A DNA stretch of 64,000 nucleotides from Aquimarina sp. AU58 (GCF_900312745.1 NZ_OMPD01000008.1:62001-126000), one strand, 5' to 3'. Shown: positions 18,213 to 26,968, counted from the stretch's first letter. The notes: generated by a model not told the origin, from the letters alone. Translations and numbers: made by a program.

Positions 18213-19169
18213 TTATATAGGAAAAACATCCTTAGTATTTGCAAAATGATATCCTTGTTCTTCCAAGGTTGTTCTTCCTTTGTAATCTTTTTGAAGTACC
18301 GGATTCGAATGATTAAAATGAATAAATATTATTTTTGATTTTACTTCTTTTGATTCATTTTTAAATAAAGCAATGGTTTCTTCGATAAAAGGATGTGGCA
18401 CCTCGGACATTGGCCTTGGGATTTCTCCGTTTTTAAAGAAAGTGGCATCAATAAAAGCATAATCCACTTGTTTAACCTGATCAACAATATTTTTCTCCCA
18501 AAGAGACCACTTATTAATATCTGGGATAAATAATGCTTTTTTATTATTTCCGATAATTTTATACCCTACTGTTTCAGAATATTCATCCCTATGAGGCACC
18601 AAAAAAGGAATAACTTGTATCGCGCTTGTTAAGGTTAGTGTAGAATCTGCTTGTATAGGTCTAATAGCTATATTCTGCAAAGAGACTAATTGCGACCAAG
18701 GGCCATTAGTTTCTAAAAAAGATTGCATTCTTGGCATTGCATACACAGGTATTTTATTTGCTCCCATGGCTTCTCTACCAAAATGCATCAACCCTGTATA
18801 GTGCCCTATATGGGCATGTGTTAAAAACACTCCATCAATAATAGCATCATTTTGTAGATGTTCATTATCTAAGACCGCTAATTGTTCTGGCATATCTGGT
18901 GTTGCCTCGAATATAAATTTTTTATGGTTTTTCTTATCAATCACCCCCAATGCAGTAACCAATTCTTTATCTGTCAGACCTTTTTGAACAGCTATATATT
19001 CGTTTGTATTGTTAATATGAGGAAACCCTCCGTCCTGCGCAATTCCTAATACAGTTATGTATTGATCAAATTCATTTTGTAGAACAGATTGGCTTTTTAT
19101 CGATACTTTTTCATTTTTACATGAAATAATTAGAGTAGATAGTATTAAAAAAATTAAATTTGGTTTCAT
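18213..19169 (-). CDS. PqqB-like metallo-beta-lactamase-fold lipoprotein
   Basis: 318 residues. The lipoprotein signal (LSTLIISC, Cys17) indicates a membrane-anchored protein facing the periplasm or outer membrane. The body is a metallo-beta-lactamase fold related to coenzyme PQQ synthesis protein B: ITVLGIAQDGGFPH near residue 42 and the metal-binding THAHIGHYTG near residue 117, with later ligand-type residues IPHR/VPHRDE and FIDATFF. PqqB acts as a hydroxylase in PQQ biosynthesis, but no pqqA, C, D or E is nearby and PqqB itself is not lipidated, so this is more likely a stand-alone hydrolase. The substrate is unknown. Confidence 0.82.
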   Translation of the reverse strand: MKPNLIFLILSTLIISCKNEKVSIKSQSVLQNEFDQYITVLGIAQDGGFPHINNTNEYIAVQKGLTDKELVTALGVIDKKNHKKFIFEATPDMPEQLAVLDNEHLQNDAIIDGVFLTHAHIGHYTGLMHFGREAMGANKIPVYAMPRMQSFLETNGPWSQLVSLQNIAIRPIQADSTLTLTSAIQVIPFLVPHRDEYSETVGYKIIGNNKKALFIPDINKWSLWEKNIVDQVKQVDYAFIDATFFKNGEIPRPMSEVPHPFIEETIALFKNESKEVKSKIIFIHFNHSNPVLQKDYKGRTTLEEQGYHFANTKDVFPI

Positions 19170-19298
19170 CTGGCTACATTTATTAATTTTTAAAGGTCAG
19201 GTAAAATTCGCAATACGTAATTATGATTTAATATCAATTTTATTTTACTAACGTATTTAACATAGTTATAATCACAATCTCAAATCTAATAAGAAATC

Positions 19299-20012
19299 AT
19301 GAAACAAATTTTTAGTATACTCGCTATCTTTTTATTATCAAGCTGTGCAGAGTTACAGCAAGTTGTAAATAACCTTCCGCAGACTACCGGAGGTTTTGGG
19401 TTGAGCAATATTGACATCTCTAATGGGTTAAGAGAAGCTTTAGATAATGGCATAGATAAGCAAGTCACAAAACTTACCCAAAAAGATGGTTTTTACAGAA
19501 ATCAACTTGTTAAGATTCTTCTTCCGCAAGAATTACAAAAAGTAGATAAAACATTAAGAGATATTGGATTAGGCAAACTCGCAGACGAAGGATTAAAAGC
19601 AATTAATCGTGCTGCAGAAGATGCTGTAAAAGAAGCAACACCTATATTTGTAGGTGCTGTAAAACAAATAACGTTTAATGATGCCAAACAAATACTGTTA
19701 GGTAATAACAGGGCAGCTACTCAATATCTTGAGAGTAAGACTCGTAATCAACTATATCAAAAGTTTAATCCTGTAATCAATAGATCGTTTTCTAAGGTTG
19801 GTGCAGACAAAATTTGGTCTAATATCATCACAAAATACAATGCTATACCTCTTACAAACAATGTTAACCCAGACCTCACCGATTATGTAACGGGCGAAGC
19901 TCTTAAAGGAGTATATGCTATGATCGCAGTAGAAGAGCAAGAAATCCGAACTAAGCTTAGCTCTAGAACAACTGATTTATTGCGACGGGTATTTGCTCTG
20001 CAAGATCGATAA
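19299..20012 (+). CDS. DUF4197 lipoprotein
   Basis: 237 residues. The signal AIFLLSSC (Cys16) marks a lipoprotein. The rest fits DUF4197: ISNGLREALDNGIDKQV, a FYRNQLVKILLPQELQKVDKTLRDIGL block, TPIFVGAVKQITFNDAKQILLG and a C-terminal LTDYVTGEALKGVYAMIAVEEQEIR. The family is widespread in Gram-negative bacteria and its function is not known to me. The gene is followed by a clear terminator, so it is probably monocistronic. Confidence 0.9.
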   Translation: MKQIFSILAIFLLSSCAELQQVVNNLPQTTGGFGLSNIDISNGLREALDNGIDKQVTKLTQKDGFYRNQLVKILLPQELQKVDKTLRDIGLGKLADEGLKAINRAAEDAVKEATPIFVGAVKQITFNDAKQILLGNNRAATQYLESKTRNQLYQKFNPVINRSFSKVGADKIWSNIITKYNAIPLTNNVNPDLTDYVTGEALKGVYAMIAVEEQEIRTKLSSRTTDLLRRVFALQDR

Positions 20013-20022
20013 AAGCCTAAAC

Positions 20023-20054
20023 AAGTCTCTTAATTGTTGTTGATTAAGAGACTT
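20023..20054 (+). terminator. Terminator after the DUF4197 gene
   Basis: A 12-bp perfect stem (AAGTCTCTTAAT / ATTAAGAGACTT), 8-nt loop. Confidence 0.8.
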
Positions 20055-20153
20055 ATCTATATTTATCACAATTTTAGACTACCTTAACTGATTCTTAAGA
20101 AACCACCTTTTTATTATCCAGTATCTTTGCAGTATTAATGTAAGAGAAGAAAA

Positions 20154-20330
20154 ATGTTTGCCTGGTTAAAGAACAAAACTGAATTGCAAAAACTACAGTA
20201 TACCTACTGTAAATTAATAAAAAGTGCTTATAAATTAGCACTTACAGATAAAAACAAAAGTGATCAGCTTCATCAAAAAGCTGATAAAATTTTAATTCAA
20301 ATAAAAGAAATTGAAGGGCAATCTTCCTGA
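20154..20330 (+). CDS. Small Lacal_2735 family protein
   Basis: A 58-residue ORF with ATG at 20154, beginning MFAWLKNKTELQKLQ and continuing as a Lys-rich helical hairpin (YCKLIKSAYKLALTDKNKSDQ, then HQKADKILIQIKEIE). The pattern of MF-x-(W/L)-(F/L)-K-K, KLQ-x-x-YxKL, AYKL and a final KIxxQIxxIE matches the small flavobacterial proteins known as the Lacal_2735 family, whose function is unknown. There is no signal peptide or membrane segment. It has its own AT-rich upstream region after the preceding terminator. Confidence 0.75.
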   Translation: MFAWLKNKTELQKLQYTYCKLIKSAYKLALTDKNKSDQLHQKADKILIQIKEIEGQSS

Positions 20331-20448
20331 TGAATATTTGACACTCCTAAGACCGTTTAGTACTGTTTTTTAAACATAAAGTATGGGCTAATTTCATACC
20401 AATACACTTCATGCATGGTATAGAAATAGTTGTCATGTACAAAATTTT

Positions 20449-21234
20449 CTATACTTCATGAAGTGTTCTAAAATATGTAAAAGCTTCTGCAAGTCGAGAC
20501 CCATACCATGAGAAATATTCTCCATCAACCAAAATAATCTTTGCAGTGGTTGTATTTTTCAATTCATCGATATGCTTTTTTGAAAAAGGATATGGTTCAG
20601 AGGATAACATGATCAAGTCTAAATCTTGTATTGTTCTAAGTTCCTCTTTTGAGATTTCTGGATAACGATCTTTATTGCCAAAAACATTTACAAAACCATT
20701 TACTTTTAGCAGATGATCTACAAATGTGTTTTTACCGGTTACCATCCAGGGGTCTTTCCATATAAAATAGGCTACTCGTTTTTGGGGCATCCCAGATACA
20801 AAATTATCAAAAGATTCTTTTTCTAACCTTATTTTAGATATCAGTGTATTTGCTTCCACTTTTTTGTTAAAAATATCCCCATATTGCTTAATCATTTCTA
20901 TAGCTTCTGATATAGAAAAAATATCTGAAACATGTACTGGGTATTCTTTTTCAAGATATTCTACTATTTCTCTTGTATTCTCTTCCTTATTACAAAGAAT
21001 AATATCAGGATTTAGCTTTTTAATTTTTTCGTAATTGACTTTCTTAGTCCCTCCTACAATAGCTTTTTGATTTCTTATCGTTTTTGGGTGAACGCAAAAT
21101 TTGGTAACCCCCACAATATGATCTGATATTCCTAACGAAACTAATAACTCGGTTTGCGAAGGCACTAAAGAAACAATACGCTTTGGATGCTTTAGAAATT
21201 CAATTCTCCTACCTAATTGATCTGTACATATCAT
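20449..21234 (-). CDS. BtuF/FecB-like helical-backbone binding protein without signal peptide
   Basis: 261 residues in the periplasmic-binding-protein fold with helical backbone used by cobalamin and siderophore ABC importers. The N-lobe (RIVSLVPSQTELLVSLGISDHIVGVTKFC), the central KIKKLNPDIILCNKEEN and the C-lobe (PEISKEELRTIQDLDLIMLSSEPYPF) are typical. It starts directly at MICTDQLGRRIEF, in the first strand, with no signal peptide or lipobox, and no in-frame upstream extension supplying one was noticed. No BtuC/BtuD genes are adjacent. A cytoplasmic form of this family is common in this phylum and may bind a corrinoid or other ligand inside the cell (inference). Monocistronic. Confidence 0.8.
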   Translation of the reverse strand: MICTDQLGRRIEFLKHPKRIVSLVPSQTELLVSLGISDHIVGVTKFCVHPKTIRNQKAIVGGTKKVNYEKIKKLNPDIILCNKEENTREIVEYLEKEYPVHVSDIFSISEAIEMIKQYGDIFNKKVEANTLISKIRLEKESFDNFVSGMPQKRVAYFIWKDPWMVTGKNTFVDHLLKVNGFVNVFGNKDRYPEISKEELRTIQDLDLIMLSSEPYPFSKKHIDELKNTTTAKIILVDGEYFSWYGSRLAEAFTYFRTLHEV

Positions 21235-21375
21235 ATCGCTGGTCGTGTTACATTTTATGAATTCTTAAAAATTATAAAAAAAAATCATAAATACTTAATA
21301 ATTAGATACTTAAAAATAGGATTTTAGAAATTATCTTCTTATCTTAGAAGATATTAATATTAAAATTTTGGGGCT

Positions 21376-21492
21376 ATGAGTTCAATATTACTAAATGTTA
21401 TCATTTATGGTATAATGGCATTTTTCGTTATTTTTATTGCATACGGGCTTTATGGGTATGCAAAACATGTTTTTAACGCCAATAGACGTTAA
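21376..21492 (+). CDS. 38-residue single-pass membrane peptide
   Basis: A short ORF from ATG at 21376 to TAA at 21490-21492. The product starts MSSILLNVIIYGIM, has one hydrophobic segment of about 22 residues, and ends with a basic tail (YAKHVFNANRR), which suggests a small inner-membrane protein with its C-terminus in the cytoplasm. A strong terminator follows 15 bp later and a purine-rich TTTTGGGG precedes the ATG, supporting a real transcription unit. I do not recognise a family. Confidence 0.55.
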   Translation: MSSILLNVIIYGIMAFFVIFIAYGLYGYAKHVFNANRR

Positions 21493-21506
21493 TTCTATCC
21501 TTTTGG

Positions 21507-21545
21507 AAAGGAACAAGAGTATACACTATTCTTGTTCCTTTTTTA
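21507..21545. terminator. Bidirectional terminator between the small membrane peptide and pyrF
   Basis: A 12-bp stem (AAAGGAACAAGA / TCTTGTTCCTTT) with an 11-nt loop and a long T-run on the plus strand; an A-run precedes it, so it also serves the converging pyrF. Confidence 0.85.
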
Positions 21546-21551
21546 TTTTTA

Positions 21552-22364
21552 TTATTTCAGGATATTTTCCATTTGTTTTTGAAGTTCAAGCGCTTTTTCT
21601 GCTGCTGCTTCAGCATAATCAGTTCCATCTGAAGCATATATAATGCCTCTAGAAGAGTTGATTAACAGTCCTACCTGATCATTCAATCCGTATGTACATA
21701 CTTCTTGTAAATTTCCGCCTTGTGCGCCTACACCAGGAACCAAAAGAAAGCTATCTGGTATAATTTTTCTAATTTCTCCAATAAACTCGGCTTTGGTTGC
21801 GCCAACCACATACATTAAGTTTTCAGAGTTTTTATATGATTTAGAAACTTCTAATACCTGCTTGTACAATTCTTTTCCCTCTACATTTTTTGTCTGAAAA
21901 TCAAAAGCGCCCCGGTTAGATGTCAATGCCAGTAAAATCGTGTGTTTATTTTCGAAAGCTAAAAAAGGTTCTACAGAATCTTTACCCATATAAGGGGCAA
22001 CGGTTACAGAATCAAATTCTAAGTCTTCAAAAAAAGCTTTGGCATACATTGTACTTGTATTACCAATGTCTCCTCGTTTGGCATCTGCAATCGTAAAAAC
22101 CTCGGGATAATTTGCATTTAGATAGGTAATTGTTTTTTCGAGAGATTTCCACCCTTTGATACCGTATGCTTCATAAAAAGCTGTATTAGGTTTATAGGCA
22201 ACAGCAAGATGGTGCGTTGCGTCTATAATGGCTTTATTAAACTCAAAAATAGGATCTTCTTCATTTAATAGATGCTTAGGGATTTTATTTAAATCCACAT
22301 CTAATCCTATACATAAAAATGATTGTTTTGCATGTATTTGAGCAACCAGTTCCTGAGTTGTCAT
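21552..22364 (-). CDS. pyrF: Orotidine 5'-phosphate decarboxylase
   Basis: 270 residues; the last step of UMP synthesis, converting OMP to UMP and CO2 in the cytoplasm. The catalytic motif [10 protein letters not shown] (about residues 92-101) carries the Asp-x-Lys-x-x-Asp charge network, and the C-terminal phosphate-binding [11 protein letters not shown] and RGI(I)YAS are present. The length matches the longer type-2 PyrF subfamily found in Bacteroidota. The gene begins 28 bp behind the oxidoreductase stop codon on the same strand, suggesting cotranscription. Confidence 0.95.
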   Translation of the reverse strand: MTTQELVAQIHAKQSFLCIGLDVDLNKIPKHLLNEEDPIFEFNKAIIDATHHLAVAYKPNTAFYEAYGIKGWKSLEKTITYLNANYPEVFTIADAKRGDIGNTSTMYAKAFFEDLEFDSVTVAPYMGKDSVEPFLAFENKHTILLALTSNRGAFDFQTKNVEGKELYKQVLEVSKSYKNSENLMYVVGATKAEFIGEIRKIIPDSFLLVPGVGAQGGNLQEVCTYGLNDQVGLLINSSRGIIYASDGTDYAEAAAEKALELQKQMENILK

Positions 22365-22392
22365 ATTAATTGTATTGATCTATTGATTAACA

Positions 22393-23601
22393 TTATTCTT
22401 TACCCTCTACATAATCCTGAAGATAACTATATCTTTCAGTTAACTTTCCACCTTTGGTCATTCTTGCTCTTTCGAGAATACCATCTTTATCATCATTAAA
22501 AAATGCAGGGATTACATGTTCTAAAAACATGTCTCCAAATCCTGTACTGGCATCTTTAGGTAATTCGCATGGCAAATTATCAACTGCCATTACTCCAATT
22601 GCATTTGGATCTGTAGCATCGGTTTCGGTTTCGGTTTGTGGATTATAGCCATATATCGGATCTGCAATTGTAGAAGATCTAATTGTAGAAGCAACCGGTC
22701 CATCGATATCACATGAAATATCTGCTACCAATTTGATATTAAAACCTTCGGATTTTGCATCTTCCCTGGTAAAAATATAAGGTGCTCCGTCTCCAAAGAA
22801 GTGGCCTGCAATATACATATCACTTACTTCTGCAAATCGCATGAAATCTCCTTCATATTCTTGTGGGTTGGTATAAAAATCACCCTTGTCTATAGTACGC
22901 CCGTCTTTGCGTTTATTATAATCCAACACATCGATTTGAACATAAACAGGTTCATCAAATGTAGCATTCAGGTATTCATCTATAGCAACTTCTCTGATAT
23001 TCATAGCATCGATAATCTCTTTGGCTCCACCTCCTACTTTTCCGTTTCCGGTAAGTACAATCTTTATATTGGGTAGCTCAATTTTCGATAATTCAGACTC
23101 TAATGCTTTTTGATCGTTCAGTGTTTCGGCCTTTGGTAAGGTAAAAGTATCAAACTTAAGTCCCCAGGCTCTAAATCCATTATACGCACCAACGATCCCA
23201 GCGTATTTTCCAAATCCTATTAACCTAAAACCATTTTGTCCTACAATAACTTCATGGTCATATAGCTCTATATTCTTTTCGAGAATTGCTTTTAGTAAAT
23301 CCCTGTTATACGATTGCTTTTTGATCGTATGCGAAAAGAAAAAATATTTTTTATTAGGTAATAAAGCAGCAATAGGCACTTCTTTTACACCAAGCAGTAC
23401 ATCACAATCTAACAGATCATCAGAAACGGTAAAACCTGCTTTTTCATACTCAGAGTCATCAAAAACTCTAACATGAGAAGGTTCTACAATAAAAGAGGCT
23501 TGAGGAAATTTGGTCACTACTGATTTTAGGCCATTTGGCGAAAAAACGACACGACGATCTGGCGGGTTTTTTCGCTCTTTAATGACACCGAACTTAGTCA
23601 T
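22393..23601 (-). CDS. NAD(P)-dependent oxidoreductase, saccharopine dehydrogenase-like (Lys1 type)
   Basis: 402 residues. The N-terminal domain (MTKFGVIKERKNPPDRRVVFSPNGL) is of the alanine dehydrogenase/transhydrogenase N type, and the middle has a Rossmann segment KIVLTGNGKVGGGAKEI (about residues 180-196). Overall it resembles lysine-forming saccharopine dehydrogenase and related bacterial enzymes. The late block STIRSSTIADPIYGYNP and the closing ERYSYLQDYV are typical of the flavobacterial version. A role in lysine or another amino-acid oxidation is possible but not shown. It is the first gene of a probable pair with pyrF. Confidence 0.78.
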   Translation of the reverse strand: MTKFGVIKERKNPPDRRVVFSPNGLKSVVTKFPQASFIVEPSHVRVFDDSEYEKAGFTVSDDLLDCDVLLGVKEVPIAALLPNKKYFFFSHTIKKQSYNRDLLKAILEKNIELYDHEVIVGQNGFRLIGFGKYAGIVGAYNGFRAWGLKFDTFTLPKAETLNDQKALESELSKIELPNIKIVLTGNGKVGGGAKEIIDAMNIREVAIDEYLNATFDEPVYVQIDVLDYNKRKDGRTIDKGDFYTNPQEYEGDFMRFAEVSDMYIAGHFFGDGAPYIFTREDAKSEGFNIKLVADISCDIDGPVASTIRSSTIADPIYGYNPQTETETDATDPNAIGVMAVDNLPCELPKDASTGFGDMFLEHVIPAFFNDDKDGILERARMTKGGKLTERYSYLQDYVEGKE

Positions 23602-23750
23602 ATGAATTGGTATAAATTTTGTACTAAAAAACGAGGGTAAAGATATGATAATTATGATTATATTTGCTGCCCGAAAGTATTTTTGGTCAAATTGAGAGCA
23701 TATTTTGTTTTCTAAAGAAATATAATGATCAAATTTCGGAAAATACTACT

Positions 23751-24148
23751 GGGGTCGACTGGTTTTGACAGCGAGATTAATAAGGTAGTAAGCACGTCGA
23801 GCGCTGAGATATAGCTCGTAAATATCATATTTCACTTTTTTAAACGGCGAGAATAACTACGCCCTAGCTGCATAATCTGAATTCTAGTAGGATAATGCCT
23901 CGGTCTACAAGGTAGACAAGCAGGATACTCTTCAAAAGCCTTGGTTTATGGCGTTTGGTTTTGAGTATCGTAAAAATAGACCTAGAAATTATAGGATCTT
24001 GATATAATTTCGAAACTTAATTGAGAATAAGCGATAAGTTGGCGGTTTTTGGTCTTTCCTATCGACGAAAATTAAACAAAAACTAAACGTGTAGAAAGCT
24101 ATTGTATTACTTGTTTGGACGAGGGTTCGAATCCCTCCGACTCCACTA
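23751..24148 (+). ncRNA. ssrA: tmRNA (tag peptide GENNYALAA)
   Basis: The 5' end GGGGTCGACTGGTTTTGACAG and the 3' T-arm GGGTTCGAATCCC followed by CGACTCC form the tRNA-like acceptor domain: GGGGTCG pairs with CGACTCC (one G-U pair). The CCA end is not encoded (CTA is present). The tag frame lies at about 23846-23875 and reads GENNYALAA then TAA, the tag form known from Bacteroidota. tmRNA rescues stalled ribosomes and marks the products for proteolysis. Pseudoknot regions fill the middle. The 3' end is placed at the acceptor plus three bases. Confidence 0.95.
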
Positions 24149-24269
24149 CAAACCTGCCAAATGGCAGGTTTTTGTGTATCCGGAGGATTCGGCCAATGCG
24201 CCAGCTGGCTCTTTCGCTGCAAATGTCCTCAGGACATTTACTGATCGCTACAGCCCTCTTCGACTCCAC
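24133..24269. repeat. Partial repeat of the tmRNA 3' end (att-like)
   Basis: CCCTCCGACTCCAC inside the tmRNA (24133-24146) recurs as CCCTCTTCGACTCCAC at 24254-24269, 121 bp on. The DNA between is less AT-rich than its surroundings and contains two hairpins, including AAATGTCC-TCA-GGACATTT. tmRNA 3' ends are common integration sites, so this may be an attachment-site scar. Confidence 0.4.
24151..24174 (+). terminator. tmRNA terminator
   Basis: An 8-bp stem AACCTGCC / GGCAGGTT with AAAT loop and T-run, immediately after the tmRNA acceptor end. Confidence 0.8.
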
Positions 24270-24273
24270 AAAA

Positions 24274-24312
24274 AAAGCCTTGTATTTATTATTATACAAG
24301 GCTTTATTTTTT
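24274..24312. terminator. Bidirectional terminator
   Basis: A 12-bp stem (AAAGCCTTGTAT / ATACAAGGCTTT), 8-nt loop, with A-run before and T-run after. It is well placed to end the minus-strand gene at 24381-24701. Confidence 0.75.
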
Positions 24313-24380
24313 TAGGTGGTAAAATCGGTAACTAAGATAGTATATCTTATTAACGTTTATTATCAGGACAAATATACCTT

Positions 24381-24701
24381 CTACTTATCCATTAGTATAA
24401 TGTCATCATTTATACTAGACCAGTACTCTAATGAATGAATAGTTGAAGTCGAATTCAGATTTTTAATTTTAAATACCTTTTTTAATCGATACTCTACTCC
24501 GTTTAGTATCATTTCTTTTTTATTACTTTCTTCATTTTCAAAATGAGTCATCTGCATTATAATGTATTTTTCTTTCTCTATATGTAAGAACGACAAGTCT
24601 CCTTCTCTATAAAATTTAGATACATTTACCTGTGTCTTTCGCTCTTGGCTATAACCACATAAGGATATTAAAAGAATAAATACTATAATTATGTTTCTCA
24701 T
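24381..24701 (-). CDS. Small exported protein of unknown function
   Basis: 106 residues beginning MRNIIIVFILLISLCGYSQE, a clear signal peptide with cleavage near residue 19. The mature part of about 87 residues is mixed and charged, with no Cys and no motif I recognise (FLHIEKEKYIIMQMTHFENEE, ending ...INDDIILMDK). It lies between the tmRNA region and the first copy of the 69-bp repeat, so just outside the bracketed block. It could be a lone accessory gene. Function unknown. Confidence 0.6.
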   Translation of the reverse strand: MRNIIIVFILLISLCGYSQERKTQVNVSKFYREGDLSFLHIEKEKYIIMQMTHFENEESNKKEMILNGVEYRLKKVFKIKNLNSTSTIHSLEYWSSINDDIILMDK

Positions 24702-25054
24702 TTGTTTATTAAACTTTAGTTTTTTAATTTTTTTCTATACTTTTTTACTTAAGTCATGAAAATATAAAAAATCCTATAATTCCCCATTCATTTACTATAG
24801 TTTTATTCAATCCCTTCTTTATTTTTTGTAATACCTATGTATTTTTATCAGAATCTCGAATTATTTTTATGGTTTTTTGCTTTAGCATAAACTCTATAGA
24901 ACCATCCAGAAAGGATCCTTTTATTTTTTGAATGGAAGAGTTCTGGTTAAACTTGACAATCGACATGTATTGTTTTTCGTCGCAATATCAGTTGAAGAAT
25001 GTTTTAACAAAAGGGCAGAAAACCATTATTTTATTCATGCATTAATTAATATAT
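24702..25054. other. Gene-poor stretch with repeat and a degenerate coding fragment
   Basis: It holds the left copy of the 69-bp direct repeat (24803-24871) and, from about 24886, an open plus-strand frame without a start whose core reads VKLDNRHVLFFVAISVE. A related fragment (GNRKVKAVLLFVAISIE) occurs near 26833-26925. No intact gene is seen. Confidence 0.5.
24803..24871. repeat. 69-bp direct repeat, left copy
   Basis: From TTATTCAATCCCTTC to TTATTTTTATG. Identical base for base to 28619-28687. The two copies bracket 3747 bp containing four genes of unknown function. Confidence 0.95.
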
Positions 25055-25717
25055 TTATCCTAATTCGCTTTCCAATTCAGAAATGAAATTATCTAGCAAT
25101 GTTTCTTGTTTATCTTCCATTATTTCCTCATGCATCACTTCATCTTCTTTACTTGGGTTGTATAAATCGCTTGTATGATATTGTACAAAGAAATCTATTA
25201 AACTTGTCAATTCATCATATTCATCTGAATCAAAATCATAATTAAACAAATGTCCATACTTAACACCATAATGATTAAGATAAACACTAAACTTTGTTAA
25301 TTTAATTTTAGCAACTTCGAATGTAATTATTTCATTTACAGTTAATTCGATATTATGCCCTTCTATTTTTTCTTTAAGAGCATCACTAAGGCTATATCCA
25401 ATAAATACATTTTGAAATTCCACTCTGTTTTGAACTAATTCCTGAAATGCCAAAATTCTTTGTTCTGATTCAAACAATTCTCTTTGATTTTCTACTGAAT
25501 TTCGTCCGATTTCCATAGAAATTCTTCCCAAAATTAAAATACTTGCAATCCCAATAATAGGGCTAATAACGCCTCCTATATAATGACCAAATGCCCCCCA
25601 ATCAGCAGGGGTTTTGGATATATTATAATTATAAAAATTACCTATATAAATGGAAATTGCAAAAAGTGCAATCACAATAAGGATTACTATAAACACTAAA
25701 AAAGGTCTATTATTCAT
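25055..25717 (-). CDS. Membrane-anchored protein resembling putative abortive-infection (AbiC-like) proteins
   Basis: 220 residues. Two hydrophobic segments at about 5-26 and 48-66 enclose a short loop with WGAFGHYIGGVISPIIG; a helical, acidic cytoplasmic part of about 150 residues follows. The WGxFGxxxGGxxxPI pattern between two N-terminal helices, followed by a helix with ENQRELFESEQR, is what I know from the putative phage abortive-infection group (putAbiC) and related membrane proteins of defence islands. The C-terminal region is shorter and not clearly alike, so the link is tentative. It is the last gene of a same-strand group with 25757-26647 (39 bp apart), inside the repeat-bracketed block. 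Confidence 0.6.
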   Translation of the reverse strand: MNNRPFLVFIVILIVIALFAISIYIGNFYNYNISKTPADWGAFGHYIGGVISPIIGIASILILGRISMEIGRNSVENQRELFESEQRILAFQELVQNRVEFQNVFIGYSLSDALKEKIEGHNIELTVNEIITFEVAKIKLTKFSVYLNHYGVKYGHLFNYDFDSDEYDELTSLIDFFVQYHTSDLYNPSKEDEVMHEEIMEDKQETLLDNFISELESELG

Positions 25718-25756
25718 CTAAATATTAAATTAATTTATAAAACATTAGAATATTAT

Positions 25757-26647
25757 TCAATCATGTTTTTTCCTACTTTTTAATGAAACATGAGAAGATA
25801 TAAGTCTAAGAATAATACTTAAAATAAGGCCAAAAACAAAAAAGTTATGAATTGCATACACAATATTGGCTAACTTCGTTATTGGTTTCATGTTACTATT
25901 GGAATTTATATTCAAAGAATAAGGTAAGATTTTTCGATAATTCCAAAAATCATCCTTCTCATCTATTATTTCCTTCTTTTTTTTGTAAGTGCCTAATTCT
26001 TTATTCAAAATAGTTATTGAATTCTTAAAGAAATCCATGAAAGTAATATCAATAGTATTATTATCGTTATGACCATTCAAATAAGGCATTTTAAACAAAA
26101 ACTTACCAGATTTATCACATAATATCAAATAATGAACATTTTCACGAGGTCTCATTTCAGCATAAGGATACACTAAAAAATCGTTTAACATTAATACTCC
26201 ATAATTATAAGGGATAAACAAAAGTTTATTCAAATTTTCATTATTCTCATCAGTTATTATTATTCTAAGAATTTCAAGTTTTTCACTTATTTTAACCGGT
26301 TTGAATTGTTGATCAAGCTGCCTTAAAGATTCAGTTTTATTCTCCTTTGAAACAATTGAATCAAACTTGATACTATTTTGGTCTTCTTGTATCAACCATA
26401 AGTATATAAAAGGAAAAAAGATTAAGTGTAAAAAGACAAAAACCGAAAACATCCTTAAAATTATCTTGAATTTACTTAATCTGGAAAAAGTCCATAGTCC
26501 TAACGGGAAAATTAATATAATAAGCGCAATTAGAAGATCATCATAATATTCAGTTTGTAATATTGATATAAGCAGACTCCCTAGAACAGGAATTAATAAT
26601 AAATAATTCTCTTTCCATTCCTTAAATATTGATAAATTGTTCTTCAT
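25757..26647 (-). CDS. Polytopic membrane protein of unknown function
   Basis: 296 residues. Three hydrophobic segments lie at about 15-105 (LLLIPVLGSLLISIL, LLIALIILIFPLGLWTF, MFSVFVFLHLIFFPFIYLWLI). A soluble, likely periplasmic part of about 145 residues follows (with RPRENVHYLILCDKSGKFLF), then a last membrane helix near 262-283 and a basic end SLKSRKKHD. No family is recognised. The gene is 39 bp ahead of the WGxFG protein gene and probably cotranscribed with it. High AT content and lack of homology to core functions fit an accessory element. Confidence 0.6.
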   Translation of the reverse strand: MKNNLSIFKEWKENYLLLIPVLGSLLISILQTEYYDDLLIALIILIFPLGLWTFSRLSKFKIILRMFSVFVFLHLIFFPFIYLWLIQEDQNSIKFDSIVSKENKTESLRQLDQQFKPVKISEKLEILRIIITDENNENLNKLLFIPYNYGVLMLNDFLVYPYAEMRPRENVHYLILCDKSGKFLFKMPYLNGHNDNNTIDITFMDFFKNSITILNKELGTYKKKKEIIDEKDDFWNYRKILPYSLNINSNSNMKPITKLANIVYAIHNFFVFGLILSIILRLISSHVSLKSRKKHD

Positions 26648-26968
26648 TTTAATACTTTATATTCAAAAAAGATGAATAACTTTGATTATTACTTCAATTT
26701 CGATGTAATTATCCGCATATGTCGAATACAGATAAAATTAATAAAAATGTATTAGTATAATGAGGAGATATTAATATTTCAACATAATATATCTCCCAAT
26801 AATACCTCTTATATTTACATTATTACATCTTACAAGCTATACTGAAAATTTTATCCTGACGGGAAACCGTAAGGTTAAAGCTGTATTGCTTTTTGTTGCA
26901 ATATCAATTGAGGTGGGTTTAAAAAATTTGAATTTCACACAAGAATGATCTTGTATTAAATATGAAAT
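26648..26968. other. Intergenic stretch with a second degenerate coding fragment
   Basis: No intact gene. On the plus strand around 26833-26925, a frame reads NFILTGNRKVKAVLLFVAIS, related to the fragment near 24937-25000. This suggests remnants of a gene formerly repeated in the block. Confidence 0.4.

Noticed and set aside
20386..20427. Imperfect dyad near ATTTCATACCA / TGGTATAGAAAT
   Set aside because: One bulge, no T-run, and no clear relation to the flanking genes; too weak to list as a site.
23989..24335. Overlapping ORFs around the tmRNA end on both strands, including frames reading VESEGFEPSS and GGIRTLVQTS
   Set aside because: These are the well-known spurious translations of tRNA/tmRNA 3' ends. 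They overlap the tmRNA acceptor arm and two terminator hairpins.
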